Source of the DNA: Desulfurococcales archaeon
GTDB taxonomy: Archaea; Thermoproteota; Thermoprotei_A; Sulfolobales; Fervidicoccaceae
DNA: 59,869 bases
Direction of reading: 5' to 3'
Assembly: GCA_027014955.1 (NCBI GenBank)
Contig: JALWDA010000008.1
Coordinates: 1 to 59,869, forward strand
The notes under the pieces were generated by a model. It saw only the letters and a program-made list of their open reading frames with translations. It had not been told where the DNA came from and did not search any database. The translations under genes and the position numbers were made by a program. Positions 15,338-23,908 of this stretch are shown piece after piece; positions within the stretch are counted from its first letter, which is position 1, and every line of letters begins with the position of its first letter.

Positions 15338-16564
15338 GTGGTGACTATGAAACAACCTAGGGCAAAGGGACTAGCACCGAGAACTAACAGAGACGAAGTG
15401 ATACTAAATATCGCCACACTACTCTACTTTACAACACTGATAGGACTAGCCCCATTCATACCACAGTTGGCCGTGGACCTGGGCGCACGGGAGGAGCAGG
15501 TTGCCCTGCTTGCCCCCCTTTACGCAGTAACCGCGATAATGCTAAGGCCTCTAACGGGTGTTCTAAGCGACAAGGGATTCACTAGATATCTGCTAGTAGC
15601 GGGGAGTTTCCTTAACCTCGCATCTCAGATACTGTATGCTACCTCTGAGAGCATTAAGCACGTGTACCTGGCCCGCCTGATACAAGGCTCAGCACTTGCC
15701 CTCTTCATCCCTGCGAGCCTGCACGCAGCGTCTCTAGCCAGCGATGCCATAGCTTCAAGAAACCTGGCTTCAAGAAGCATAATGGTGGGCCTTGGAGCCA
15801 CCCTGGGTCCTGCGATTGGGGGCTTCTTACTACAAATTGATGGATGGTTCCTCCTTTTTGGCGTGGGAGGGCTTCTAAGCCTCCTCTCGCTAATACTCTC
15901 TGCCTTGTGGAGGCCTCCTACGATGTTGCCTAATACCAGAGATAGAGCCAGGAAGAGCCCTGTCTCAGGTCTATTGAACAACATGTTCATATTATCTAGC
16001 CTAGCCCTGTTCTTATTCGCTGCCTTTTACATGTCAATTGTCCTCTTCTTGCCCGCGCTGCACAGGGAGCTCGGGCTGGGTAACGCTGTGATTGCTATTT
16101 TCTTCACTATAGTGTCTTTCACCAACCTGGTTTCTAGAGTGGTTTTCACGAAGCTAATGCAACGCCAAGGTCCATTAACGGTTAGCATAGTAGGCGTCAT
16201 GCTGGCAGTGCTAGGTATTGAGCTGTTGGCGATTAACCCGGTCGACCCTGTTATAGTATATGTTGCTCCCCTAGTGGGCTCAGGCCTTGGGTTACTGGTT
16301 CCAGGGTTACAGATACTTGCATTAACCAGTGTCCCGCTCGAGCGGAGGGGGATGGCAGCCAGCATCTATACGGTTATGTTCGACGCAGCCTCGCTCGTAG
16401 GCCCTCCACTAATAGCCCTGATAGCTGGTGGCTATGTAGAATCGATCAGGTTATCAGCTCTTATAATGCCTATCAGCATGATCCCACTCCTTCTAGCCAG
16501 GCTGTATATGTCTCAAGGCGTTTTAAGGAGAAAGAGAAAGTGGGTTCCCCGTGGGAACAGTTAA
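15338..16564 (+). CDS. MFS transporter
   Basis: 408-residue major facilitator with about 12 transmembrane helices. Motif A between helices 2 and 3 reads RPLTGVLSDKGFTRYLL, close to GxLaDrxGrkxxl, and motif C-like glycines occur in MVGLGATLGPAIGGFLL. The GTG start has AGGTAAAA just upstream. The gene is directly followed by, and with the long ORF overlaps, the nucleoside hydrolase, so a nucleoside, base or sugar is a possible substrate; this is context only. Confidence 0.85.
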   Translation: MVTMKQPRAKGLAPRTNRDEVILNIATLLYFTTLIGLAPFIPQLAVDLGAREEQVALLAPLYAVTAIMLRPLTGVLSDKGFTRYLLVAGSFLNLASQILYATSESIKHVYLARLIQGSALALFIPASLHAASLASDAIASRNLASRSIMVGLGATLGPAIGGFLLQIDGWFLLFGVGGLLSLLSLILSALWRPPTMLPNTRDRARKSPVSGLLNNMFILSSLALFLFAAFYMSIVLFLPALHRELGLGNAVIAIFFTIVSFTNLVSRVVFTKLMQRQGPLTVSIVGVMLAVLGIELLAINPVDPVIVYVAPLVGSGLGLLVPGLQILALTSVPLERRGMAASIYTVMFDAASLVGPPLIALIAGGYVESIRLSALIMPISMIPLLLARLYMSQGVLRRKRKWVPRGNS

Positions 16565-16611
16565 TAGCTACTGCACTAACACCATTACTCTTAGAGATGC
16601 AATCAAGGGGG

Positions 16612-17574
16612 ATGACCTTGAAAGTTGTTATAGACACGGATACCGCGGGCGACGATACCATAAGCATACTCCTCGCACTAAAATGGCCCAACGTGGATGT
16701 ACTCGCATTAACGGTTGTTGCGGGTAACGTGGAGTTCAGCCACGAGGTAAAGAACGCGCTATATATGGTGGAAAACTTCTCTGAAAAGCCCATACCAGTA
16801 TATCCGGGAGCTAGAAGGCCGCTTCTAAAGCAATGGGCGTACGCCGATTACGTCCATGGGAAAGATGGTATGAGCGACCATGGTTTCAGACCAACGAGAT
16901 TAGCCCCGGAGAAAAAACATGGTGCCCAGGCGCTTGTCGAGCTCGCTCGCGAGCACCCAGGCGAGATAACACTAGTAGCCCAAGGCCCTCTAACCAACGT
17001 TGCCCTTGCAATGATGCTCGACGAGGAGTTCCCCGATAACTTGAAGGAGCTGGTAATAATGGGTGGTTACGCCGACGGTTATGGTAACGTCACTCCTGTG
17101 GCTGAGTACAATTTCTGGGTGGACCCCGATGCTGCTAAGATGGTCTTCAATTACTGGCCTCGTGACAAGAAACCCCTGGTTGTGGGTTGGGACATAACGT
17201 TAAAGCATGCACTGGTCTACGAGGAAGAGCACCGTGTTATATCCAGTTGGGGAACAAAGGAGGCGGAGTTCTTCGTTAAGGTCAACCAAAAGCCAATGGA
17301 GTTTGAAAAGAAAACCTTCGGCATACCGGCGAGCACGCATCCTGATGCAATTACTATGGCGATAGCAATAGACAGACGTGTGGCCAAGCGGGTCGAGGAA
17401 CGCTATGTCGAAGTAGAAGAGAGGGAGGGGCCAACGCGTGGCATGTTCATAGTAGACCACGCGGGCGTCCTTGGACAAGAGCCTAACGCCCGCATAGTCT
17501 ACGAGGCTGACGGCAATCTCTTTAAGAAGATGCTCTTCTCAGTGCTAAGAGGAAAGCCCGGGGAGGTTGAATAA
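16612..17574 (+). CDS. Inosine-uridine-type nucleoside hydrolase
   Basis: About 320 residues of the IunH family, which hydrolyses the N-glycosidic bond of nucleosides to free base and ribose. The calcium-binding N-terminal Asp cluster is VVIDTDTAGDDTISILLAL (family: DxDxGxDD), YPGARRPL follows, then VAQGPLTNVALAM and the late acidic site THPDAITMAIAID. The track ORF starts at 16540 inside the MFS gene; the ATG at 16612 puts the Asp motif at the usual distance from the N-terminus. The stop is followed after 2 nt by deoC, which in turn leads to a ribokinase; together they form a nucleoside breakdown unit. Base specificity is unknown. Confidence 0.9.
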   Translation: MTLKVVIDTDTAGDDTISILLALKWPNVDVLALTVVAGNVEFSHEVKNALYMVENFSEKPIPVYPGARRPLLKQWAYADYVHGKDGMSDHGFRPTRLAPEKKHGAQALVELAREHPGEITLVAQGPLTNVALAMMLDEEFPDNLKELVIMGGYADGYGNVTPVAEYNFWVDPDAAKMVFNYWPRDKKPLVVGWDITLKHALVYEEEHRVISSWGTKEAEFFVKVNQKPMEFEKKTFGIPASTHPDAITMAIAIDRRVAKRVEERYVEVEEREGPTRGMFIVDHAGVLGQEPNARIVYEADGNLFKKMLFSVLRGKPGEVE

Positions 17575-17576
17575 AA

Positions 17577-18287
17577 ATGGCACGTGAGTGGAGCGTAGAG
17601 GAGGTTGCTTCACGCATACAGCATACCAACGTTAGCCCCGATGCAACTCTCTCTGATGTAAAAAAGCTCGTGGAAGAGGCCGTTAGATATGGCTTCGATG
17701 CAGTGGTCGTCAACCCGATATGGGCTAAGCATGCAAAAGACCTCGCTAGGGGCACGGGCGTCAAAGTAGCGGTGGCCTTTAACTTCCCCGATGGGGGGAG
17801 TACTACTCTTGCCAAGGTCGTTGAAGTCAGGAACATGCTTGCCTACGGGGTAGAGGAGATTGACTTCATGATAAACACGTCATACCTCAAGTCGGGTATG
17901 CTGGACGAGTTCAGGGCAGACCTAGAGGCAATAGTTGAGGCGGCAGAGGGAATGGTGGTCAAGGCAATACTGGAGACAGCCATACTGACCCCAGAAGAGA
18001 TAGCTACGGCGGCCCGCATAGCAGAGGAGGTCGGAGTCCACTATATTAAGAACTCGACAGGATGGGGCAAGGGAGGCCCGGCTACACCCGAGATAATAAG
18101 ATACATGAGAAGCCTGGTGAGTCCTAAGGTCAGGATAAAAGCGTCTGGGGGGATAAGGGACTTCAAAAGAGCCGTGGAACTGCTAGAAGCCGGCGCAGAC
18201 CTGCTGGGCACTAGCAGGGGAGTCCAAATAATTGAAAGCGCAAAACAGGGTATACACGAGAGAAGTGAAGATACTACACCATACTAG
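17577..18287 (+). CDS. deoC: Deoxyribose-phosphate aldolase
   Basis: 236-residue class I aldolase that splits 2-deoxyribose-5-phosphate into glyceraldehyde-3-phosphate and acetaldehyde. Key sites: GVEEIDFMINTSYL (the Asp before the active-site pocket), VVKAILETAIL, the Schiff-base lysine in HYIKNSTGWGKGG (usually VKTSTGF), and the proton-relay lysine in VRIKASGGIRDF, followed by RAVELLEAGADLLGTS. The variation NSTGW at the Schiff-base motif is unusual but keeps the Lys. It starts 2 nt after the nucleoside hydrolase stop and ends 13 nt before the ribokinase start. Confidence 0.92.
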   Translation: MAREWSVEEVASRIQHTNVSPDATLSDVKKLVEEAVRYGFDAVVVNPIWAKHAKDLARGTGVKVAVAFNFPDGGSTTLAKVVEVRNMLAYGVEEIDFMINTSYLKSGMLDEFRADLEAIVEAAEGMVVKAILETAILTPEEIATAARIAEEVGVHYIKNSTGWGKGGPATPEIIRYMRSLVSPKVRIKASGGIRDFKRAVELLEAGADLLGTSRGVQIIESAKQGIHERSEDTTPY

Positions 18288-18300
18288 CGGTGATAAAGCT

Positions 18301-19236
18301 ATGCCCGAAAAAATAACCGTAATCGCAAGCTACAATACAGGGTTCCTCATACACGCGCCACGGTTGCCAGTTGAGGGAGAGACCCTAATGGGCAGCGGCT
18401 TCCGAATGGAGCACGGGGGAAAAGGGAGTAACCAGGCAATACAAGCGGCTAGACTGGGGTCCCACGTACACGTGGTCGCAAGAGTGGGGCACGACCTATT
18501 CGGAGACCGCGCCATATCCAAGTGGAGGGAGGAGGGAATCGACCACCGTGCAGTCGTGAGGGACCCTGAGGCACCAACGGGTGTTGGTATAATCATCGTG
18601 GGACCAGATGGTAAGAACATGATAGTGGTAGACCTGGGTGCAAACCTGCGCCTCACACCCGCAGATATAGACCGCTACTGGGAAGATTCTCTCTCACGGC
18701 CAAAGGTGGCCCTGGCACAGCTGGAGGTCCCGGTGGAGGCCGCACTCCACGGGCTTAGAAGAGCAAAGAATGAGGGAGCGGTGACCATACTTAACCCGGC
18801 GCCTGCGCGGCCCATGAAGCCAAGTGAGCTTGTTGGAGTAGATATTATCACGCCCAATGAGACGGAGATGAGGATACTGGCAGGAGAGGACCCCAACTCG
18901 ACAACAGATATAGCCCTGCTCGCCGAGAGGTACCTGGACTCTGTTAATACCGTTATTGTTACCCTGGGGGAGAAGGGGGCCCTTATAGTGGACAATAGGG
19001 GAAAAAGAATACTGCCACCCCCTAGGGTTAAAGCAGTGGATACCACGGGTGCGGGAGATGCCTTCAATGGGGCATTGGCCACGGCATTATCAATGGGTCT
19101 CTCAGTGGATGACGCCGTGTCCTTCGCAAATTATGCCGGGGCATACCTTGTGGCGAGGTTCAAGAGAGGCGAGCTGGTCGAGTCTCTCGCGACACGTGAT
19201 GAACTCGAGGAGTTTATGCGGTCAGCTAATCCTTAG
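18301..19236 (+). CDS. rbsK: Ribokinase (PfkB family)
   Basis: About 311 residues. Family landmarks: HGGKGSNQAIQAARLG (substrate-site GGKGANQA motif), RVGHDLFGD, GANLRLTP, ITPNETEMRIL (NxxE motif) and the catalytic/anion-hole motif DTTGAGDAFNGALATAL. It would phosphorylate ribose released by the nucleoside hydrolase to ribose-5-phosphate. The ATG at 18301 has GGTGAT about 7 nt upstream; the longer track start at 18232 lies inside deoC. The 3' end overlaps the convergent radical SAM gene by 15 nt. Confidence 0.88.
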   Translation: MPEKITVIASYNTGFLIHAPRLPVEGETLMGSGFRMEHGGKGSNQAIQAARLGSHVHVVARVGHDLFGDRAISKWREEGIDHRAVVRDPEAPTGVGIIIVGPDGKNMIVVDLGANLRLTPADIDRYWEDSLSRPKVALAQLEVPVEAALHGLRRAKNEGAVTILNPAPARPMKPSELVGVDIITPNETEMRILAGEDPNSTTDIALLAERYLDSVNTVIVTLGEKGALIVDNRGKRILPPPRVKAVDTTGAGDAFNGALATALSMGLSVDDAVSFANYAGAYLVARFKRGELVESLATRDELEEFMRSANP

Positions 19237-20472
19237 TAAAAACCTTCTCCTATAAAGAGTCGTGAGTATGGTTTCTAGAACATCTCTGCGTTTTCTACTA
19301 AATTTGCCGCATCCATCATTGACTAGCACCGTCACTTCACCATTTCTAGGAGACACGTCCTTGACGCATTTCAAGCCCAAAATCTCTGCGCTCTTCATAA
19401 CATCGTCAACGTCGAGCTTTGGTAAATGCTTTGGGTTACCGCAGGGCCCCAAATTACATGCCCAGCAAGACTGACCATGGTCAACAACATTAGCTGAACA
19501 CGACGCAGGTAAAATATTGAACCCGGTTTTAACGGCCGTGTAGGCAACAGTTTGCTTTAGGTCGCCCATCCTAAGGGTTATCTGTTCGCGTGGATTCGCT
19601 GGACGTCGGGGCAGCCTTGCGGCTATCTCCTCATAGGGTATACCAGCTGCCTTTAGCCTCCTGAGAATACCCATGGTAACTCTCAGAGAGCCCAGTATGA
19701 CTCTCCTGTAACCCATAGACCACGCCTTCTCTAACAGGTAACTCAGGTCATCTAGCGGCACGCCAGGTATTATGGGTCTTAGAAATAATGTGACAGGAAC
19801 ACCCCTCTTCATCAAAAGCTGCCCCCATCTCAGCCTGTCATCCACACTCGCAGCTCCGGGCTCTAGGGTTCTTTGCATTGAATAGGTGGCCACGGATATG
19901 AGAACACTAGGGGGTCCGTTGGGAAGTGATGACAGTTCTTCGGCGACCCGTTCCCCGGGAGCGGCCTTCGTGGAAACCTGAAGAGGATTACCCATAACGC
20001 CTCCAATAAACCTCATGTATCTCAGAGTTTTGTTGATGATATGGTGGGTCATAAAGGGCTCGGTAACGCTGCCAAATGCCACGAGGGTGCCAGCTGGACC
20101 AGGCAGGAAATAAGGATTCAGAGCAAGTGCTACCAACATCTCTTCTGGCTCTAGGGGGTATGGCTGGGGCTTGAGCGGGAACCCCATGTCGGGCACATAG
20201 CAGTAGAGACACCCAAAAGAACACCCTATTGCCGGATGTACGGTCATTCCGCATGGAATTGGCTTCCGGCGCGAATGGTGGTCTTTACGAGCCTTGCCTA
20301 TGAGCCCTTTATGTTCCTCCAATATTTTCTGCTTTATCTCCAGTGCATTGCTGAGATACGTGGAAGGCCTGGTCTCCAAGTCTTGGCACCGGTGCGGGAC
20401 ACTTTTGTTTTTAAAAGAATGTATGGAGATAATACTTATAGCAATGCTGGCTAAGGCCAAATATGGTGCCAA
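19222..20472 (-). CDS. Radical SAM protein, SplB/Rv2578c-like, with extra C-terminal Cys cluster
   Basis: 416 residues. The SAM-binding [4Fe-4S] motif is CSFGCLYC (CxxxCxxC) in HPAIGCSFGCLYCYVPDMG, in the style of the SPL/Rv2578c radical SAM group. Later strands read GTLVAFGSVTEPF and LISVATYS, then VTLFLRPIIPG. Near the C-terminus is a second cysteine set, CSANVVDHGQSCWACNLGPC (C-x10-C-x2-C-x4-C), which may hold an auxiliary iron-sulfur cluster. The function is unknown. The start is a TTG with GGAGG about 10 nt upstream; the first 30 residues are hydrophobic and unlike the family, so an internal start (for example near the KQKILEEHKG segment) is possible. Confidence 0.75.
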   Translation of the reverse strand: MAPYLALASIAISIISIHSFKNKSVPHRCQDLETRPSTYLSNALEIKQKILEEHKGLIGKARKDHHSRRKPIPCGMTVHPAIGCSFGCLYCYVPDMGFPLKPQPYPLEPEEMLVALALNPYFLPGPAGTLVAFGSVTEPFMTHHIINKTLRYMRFIGGVMGNPLQVSTKAAPGERVAEELSSLPNGPPSVLISVATYSMQRTLEPGAASVDDRLRWGQLLMKRGVPVTLFLRPIIPGVPLDDLSYLLEKAWSMGYRRVILGSLRVTMGILRRLKAAGIPYEEIAARLPRRPANPREQITLRMGDLKQTVAYTAVKTGFNILPASCSANVVDHGQSCWACNLGPCGNPKHLPKLDVDDVMKSAEILGLKCVKDVSPRNGEVTVLVNDGCGKFSRKRRDVLETILTTLYRRRFLLRIS

Positions 20473-20474
20473 AC

Positions 20475-20600
20475 ATGGGCTGCCTCCGATGTAAAGCCAC
20501 CCCTTGGGGAGTATATGGTATGGATAAAGGGCTTAAGATGATGCTTGATTACCTCAAGGAACAGGAGAATAACAAGAAGAAGTCAAACCAGAAGAAATAA
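20475..20600 (+). CDS. Candidate small CxxC, Lys-rich protein (41 residues)
   Basis: Too short for the ORF track. The plus strand encodes MGCLRCKATPWGVYGMDK, then a leucine-containing helix and a Lys/Asn/Gln-rich tail ending in TAA at 20600. The CxxC suggests a metal knuckle. An in-frame ATG at 20463 would add four residues, and a TATA-like ACTTATAG near 20432-20439 lies about 25-30 nt before it, which suits a leaderless transcript. It is divergent from the radical SAM gene, whose annotated start almost touches it. No homologue is recognised; it may be chance. Confidence 0.35.
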   Translation: MGCLRCKATPWGVYGMDKGLKMMLDYLKEQENNKKKSNQKK

Positions 20601-20699
20601 TTGAGATATAGTGGCATCCATTGTCACGAGTTGCTAGAACACATAATATTATAGACTAGTTGCTTCTCGAGAGCAAACATTTTTGGAGGATTACACGTT

Positions 20700-20736
20700 A
20701 ATTATTATAAGCGAGAATCGAGTAACAGAGGTTACT
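20700..20736 (+). promoter_or_regulatory. Promoter with inverted repeat AGTAAC-AGAG-GTTACT
   Basis: TTATTATAAGC at 20700-20710 is TATA-like, and 11 nt downstream is a perfect 6-bp inverted repeat with a 4-nt spacer at 20721-20736, covering the expected start of transcription for the glycosyltransferase gene. The 120 nt between the small ORF and this promoter hold nothing else I can identify. Confidence 0.45.
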
Positions 20737-20795
20737 ATACGTCTTCCAACCCATGGCAGTTGCTTCACACTTATCCTTCTATGGTGGTGAGCCTA

Positions 20796-21899
20796 TTGTC
20801 GATAAAAATAGGCATAATGGGGCGATGGAACGCCACATGCGGCATAAGCCAACATGTGGAGACCCTTGCGCGTAACCTTATCAAGCAGGGTATTGATGTA
20901 ACAGTCTATGCACCTACCCTTGATTCAGCGTTGAGGGACTGGCATCACAAGATAATAAAAGCCTTCGACGAGCCCTGGGTTAAGAGAGTATATAGTGAAA
21001 CGGAGGAGTACTATTATCCCTACGGCGGTATTGTGAGAACAGAGGAGCTGGAGAAGGACGATATAGACGTGCTAATTGTGGAGACGTACAACAGGTTCCC
21101 CCTAAACGAGTTCGCGGAGGCTGTACACAAGCTAAGAAGAAGATTTCCACTAATAGCCGTTGTTCACAATGCTACCATAAGAGAAGTGGTTCCCATAGTT
21201 AAGAGAGTCAAGTGGGATGCCATAGTAGTTTTCGACAAAAGGTATCGACAGGAGCTCTTCGGGGTCTTCGATGACACGTTACATTCTAAAATAAAAGAAA
21301 TACCCTATCCCTACCTAACCCCTGACCTAACATCATTAACTCCTGAAAGACCTCCTGAGGCAAGCGAGGAGGAGACCCTGTACATATCCTATGGAAGGCA
21401 GCCCCTACAGGAGTATGCAGACTACATATTCGCGCTCAGGGAGATGGCGGAGAAGAAGAGGTTCAAGTACTGGATAATAAGAAGCAACGGGCCAACGCCC
21501 TTCAGAGAACCGTGGATTATAGAGTGGAGACAAAGACCCCCCTTAGAGAGGATATACTCTTACGTGATGGGTAGTGACGTTCATCTGCTCCCCAAGGGAG
21601 AGTCGACAGGAGTGGTGGTCTCTAGCACGCTAGCCCAAATACTGTACTCGGGTACTCCAACACTAGTGCCGGATACTAGATACTTTGAAACAATACCTGT
21701 TGACCACAGGAGTATAGGGCCAGTCGTGAAATATAGGCCAGGTGACGTGTTCGACCTTATAAGAAAACTCTCCCTTCTAGACGATCCCGAGGTTCGAGCT
21801 CAGGTCTCCCGTATGGCTCGAGAGTGGGCCCTTAAACACGGGGAGGAAAAGGTGTCTAAAATGTTCCTAGAGCTGGCTGAGAAAGTTGCATTGAGATAA
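20796..21899 (+). CDS. Glycosyltransferase, GT4-like
   Basis: About 367 residues. The N-terminus KIGIMGRWNATCGISQHVE is a Rossmann start with the glycine-rich loop expected in GT4 enzymes, followed by LARNLIKQGIDVTVYAP; the C-terminal half has DVHLLPKGESTGVVVSSTLA and LYSGTPTLVPDTRYF, which fit the nucleotide-sugar site. The usual E-x7-E is not clear. TTG 20796 has GGTGGTGA about 5 nt upstream and gives the standard start; the track ORF begins at 20760. It is convergent with a GH130 gene, so a glycan made or turned over by the pair is plausible. Confidence 0.75.
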   Translation: MSIKIGIMGRWNATCGISQHVETLARNLIKQGIDVTVYAPTLDSALRDWHHKIIKAFDEPWVKRVYSETEEYYYPYGGIVRTEELEKDDIDVLIVETYNRFPLNEFAEAVHKLRRRFPLIAVVHNATIREVVPIVKRVKWDAIVVFDKRYRQELFGVFDDTLHSKIKEIPYPYLTPDLTSLTPERPPEASEEETLYISYGRQPLQEYADYIFALREMAEKKRFKYWIIRSNGPTPFREPWIIEWRQRPPLERIYSYVMGSDVHLLPKGESTGVVVSSTLAQILYSGTPTLVPDTRYFETIPVDHRSIGPVVKYRPGDVFDLIRKLSLLDDPEVRAQVSRMAREWALKHGEEKVSKMFLELAEKVALR

Positions 21900-21904
21900 A
21901 CACC

Positions 21905-22990
21905 TTACTCCAGGCGGCCTCTGTCCAACTCCTCCAAGAGTTGGCTGAACTCAATCCTGGCAATGCCCACATAGAGGTCCGCGGCCCCGTATGATACTAA
22001 CAGGTGGTCATCAACCTTAACCAAACCGCAGGGGAATACCACGTGGGGCCGGTCACCAATTTTCTCAAAGGGTTCTCTAGGCTCCATTATGTAGGTGGGC
22101 GTCACAGCAGTTACTCTGGGTCCCCTGCTTCCAAGCTCGAGCTCTACCGCAATAACCCTATATACGACACCCTCATGATCAACCGAGTGGGCTAGTACCA
22201 AGACCCTGTTGCCTCCAAGGTATATGGGGGGTGCTGCCCACCCGAGCTTAGACTCCCATTCTGCCTTAAGGTCAATGACCCAGCTTTTCTCAATAGCGTA
22301 TTCCCTGGGGCCCTTCGGGCTGCTGTAGTCAAGCGGCTCATGCTCGCTGACTAGTATGAGAAACTCTTCTTTTTTGTTGTGAACCCTATGGAAGAGCACC
22401 ATTTTACCTGACACGCTGTAGTTTTTAAGAGGATGTAGGAAGGCGTTCTTGTCGCTAATAACTCCTCCAAAAACATCATGCCTGGGAGTATGGACAGCTA
22501 GCTTAACCCACTCGTCCCCAAGCTTGGCTGCGGTGACGGGTCTTGTCCGGTATCTCCACTCCCGTGGCTCGAAATAGTTTATAGACCTACCAGTGTATGT
22601 CATATGGGGTATGCCGTCTATCACGTAGACGCGAGGGTCCTCAGCACCCCATATGTCGTACCTATTGTCAGGAGACAGGATGACGTCTGCCATGAAGCGG
22701 CCCATACTCACCCTCCTGGCCTCAATGTCGTCTAGACACAGGCGGAAGGCGGCAATGCTGCTCACGTACATGTAATAACCTAGTACAATCCGTGGATATA
22801 CCGTTAGGCACCCGCTAGAGTCGTCAAAGGACAGGCCAGGGTTGAAGGCACTCGTGGGATGTTCTACGGGCAGGTTTCTCAGAAAAATCCTGTCGGGTGC
22901 GACAACACCCATTCTCTCGAAAAGGTCCTTGACCCCAGGAGTCCTGACCTTGAGTGCTTCGTGCGAACCCGTTGCTATTGTTATCAACAT
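21905..22990 (-). CDS. GH130-family glycoside phosphorylase/hydrolase-like protein
   Basis: 361 residues with the five-bladed beta-propeller sequence pattern of GH130 (beta-mannoside phosphorylases and related enzymes). Visible landmarks are WGAEDPRVYVIDGIPHMTYT (the catalytic Asp region), GGVISDKNAFLHP, MVLFHRVH, and near the C-terminus VVFPCGLVKVDDHLLVSYGA followed by ADLYVGIARI. It would act on a mannose-containing oligosaccharide or related glycan. It begins 3 nt after the membrane protein gene upstream on the minus strand, whose AAAGGGTGA end serves as its ribosome-binding site, so the two are coupled. Confidence 0.8.
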   Translation of the reverse strand: MLITIATGSHEALKVRTPGVKDLFERMGVVAPDRIFLRNLPVEHPTSAFNPGLSFDDSSGCLTVYPRIVLGYYMYVSSIAAFRLCLDDIEARRVSMGRFMADVILSPDNRYDIWGAEDPRVYVIDGIPHMTYTGRSINYFEPREWRYRTRPVTAAKLGDEWVKLAVHTPRHDVFGGVISDKNAFLHPLKNYSVSGKMVLFHRVHNKKEEFLILVSEHEPLDYSSPKGPREYAIEKSWVIDLKAEWESKLGWAAPPIYLGGNRVLVLAHSVDHEGVVYRVIAVELELGSRGPRVTAVTPTYIMEPREPFEKIGDRPHVVFPCGLVKVDDHLLVSYGAADLYVGIARIEFSQLLEELDRGRLE

Positions 22991-22993
22991 TAA

Positions 22994-23743
22994 TCACCCT
23001 TTATGCCTAGGCGACTCGTATAACTCGGGAAGTATTTTAGCATTATCTTCCAAGAAGCTTTCCATCTCAGACGAGGGCAGTGTTACAAAAAGCGTGCGTC
23101 CTCGAAAGAGCGTCATTATGCGAGGATTATGCCTATAGGGGAGTAGAACCTCCGCATCGCCTAGAAGCATTTTTACTGATAAAAATGAAAGACCAGGCTC
23201 TCCCCTCCCCTCTACTATCTTTTCAAAATACTTGCTCAGAACACGATATCCCGGTTCCCTGTCTTTTCCTGTGGGGAGTAGTACGCCCCCGCCCCTTAAA
23301 AGGACAATAGTGTATCTAATTCCCATAAAGTTCCTAAAAATAGCAATTGTGTAACCGTCCCCGGAGAAACCAATGAACACAAGCTTCCTGTTATAACATC
23401 CCCACTCCAAGTCCACGCCCTGCCTAGTTAGAGAAGAGGCAATCGAACGAGCCGTCCTCTCAGGTTCCTCTTCTATGAGAAAAGGGCTTACCAAAAAAGC
23501 GGCGACAGCGATGACTATTGACAACGCGAAAAACAACCCCTTCTCATAGCCAGCGGCTGCTATTATTAGTGGTAGCAGGGGAAGCATGTTAACGGTGATC
23601 TTTAGAAAACGGGTTATTCTACCGGAGGAATCATCCCTGCACAAAAACAGGGGTTCGGAGACTTCACTGAGCGGTATATTAACGTCCTCTTCCCTCTCCC
23701 TCCTTATCCTGTTCAAAACACGTTTTACATGGTCTTTTAGCAT
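22994..23743 (-). CDS. Hypothetical membrane protein (two adjacent TM helices)
   Basis: About 249 residues, not recognised. A charged N-terminal region (KRVLNRIRREREEDVNI) is followed by two hydrophobic helices (VNMLPLLPLIIAAAGY and LFFALSIVIAVAAFLVSPFL, about residues 52-92) and a soluble C-terminal domain of alternating strands. The ATG at 23743 is taken as the start; the track gives 23779. It is coupled to the downstream GH130 gene, suggesting a common role at the membrane or cell surface. Confidence 0.7.
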   Translation of the reverse strand: MLKDHVKRVLNRIRREREEDVNIPLSEVSEPLFLCRDDSSGRITRFLKITVNMLPLLPLIIAAAGYEKGLFFALSIVIAVAAFLVSPFLIEEEPERTARSIASSLTRQGVDLEWGCYNRKLVFIGFSGDGYTIAIFRNFMGIRYTIVLLRGGGVLLPTGKDREPGYRVLSKYFEKIVEGRGEPGLSFLSVKMLLGDAEVLLPYRHNPRIMTLFRGRTLFVTLPSSEMESFLEDNAKILPELYESPRHKG

Positions 23744-23908
23744 GACAGACCAGCTGGCTGAACTACTTGGAGGCGACATGTGCCTTCATCATCCCGGTTT
23801 CAATATGTTTGCAACATACGTTTGGCGATTTTGCTATTTCTAGGAACCATTATTTTGGACCCCTATATGTAATTTAGAAGACCAGGGATATGAGCTTAGG
23901 GCTAGAAG

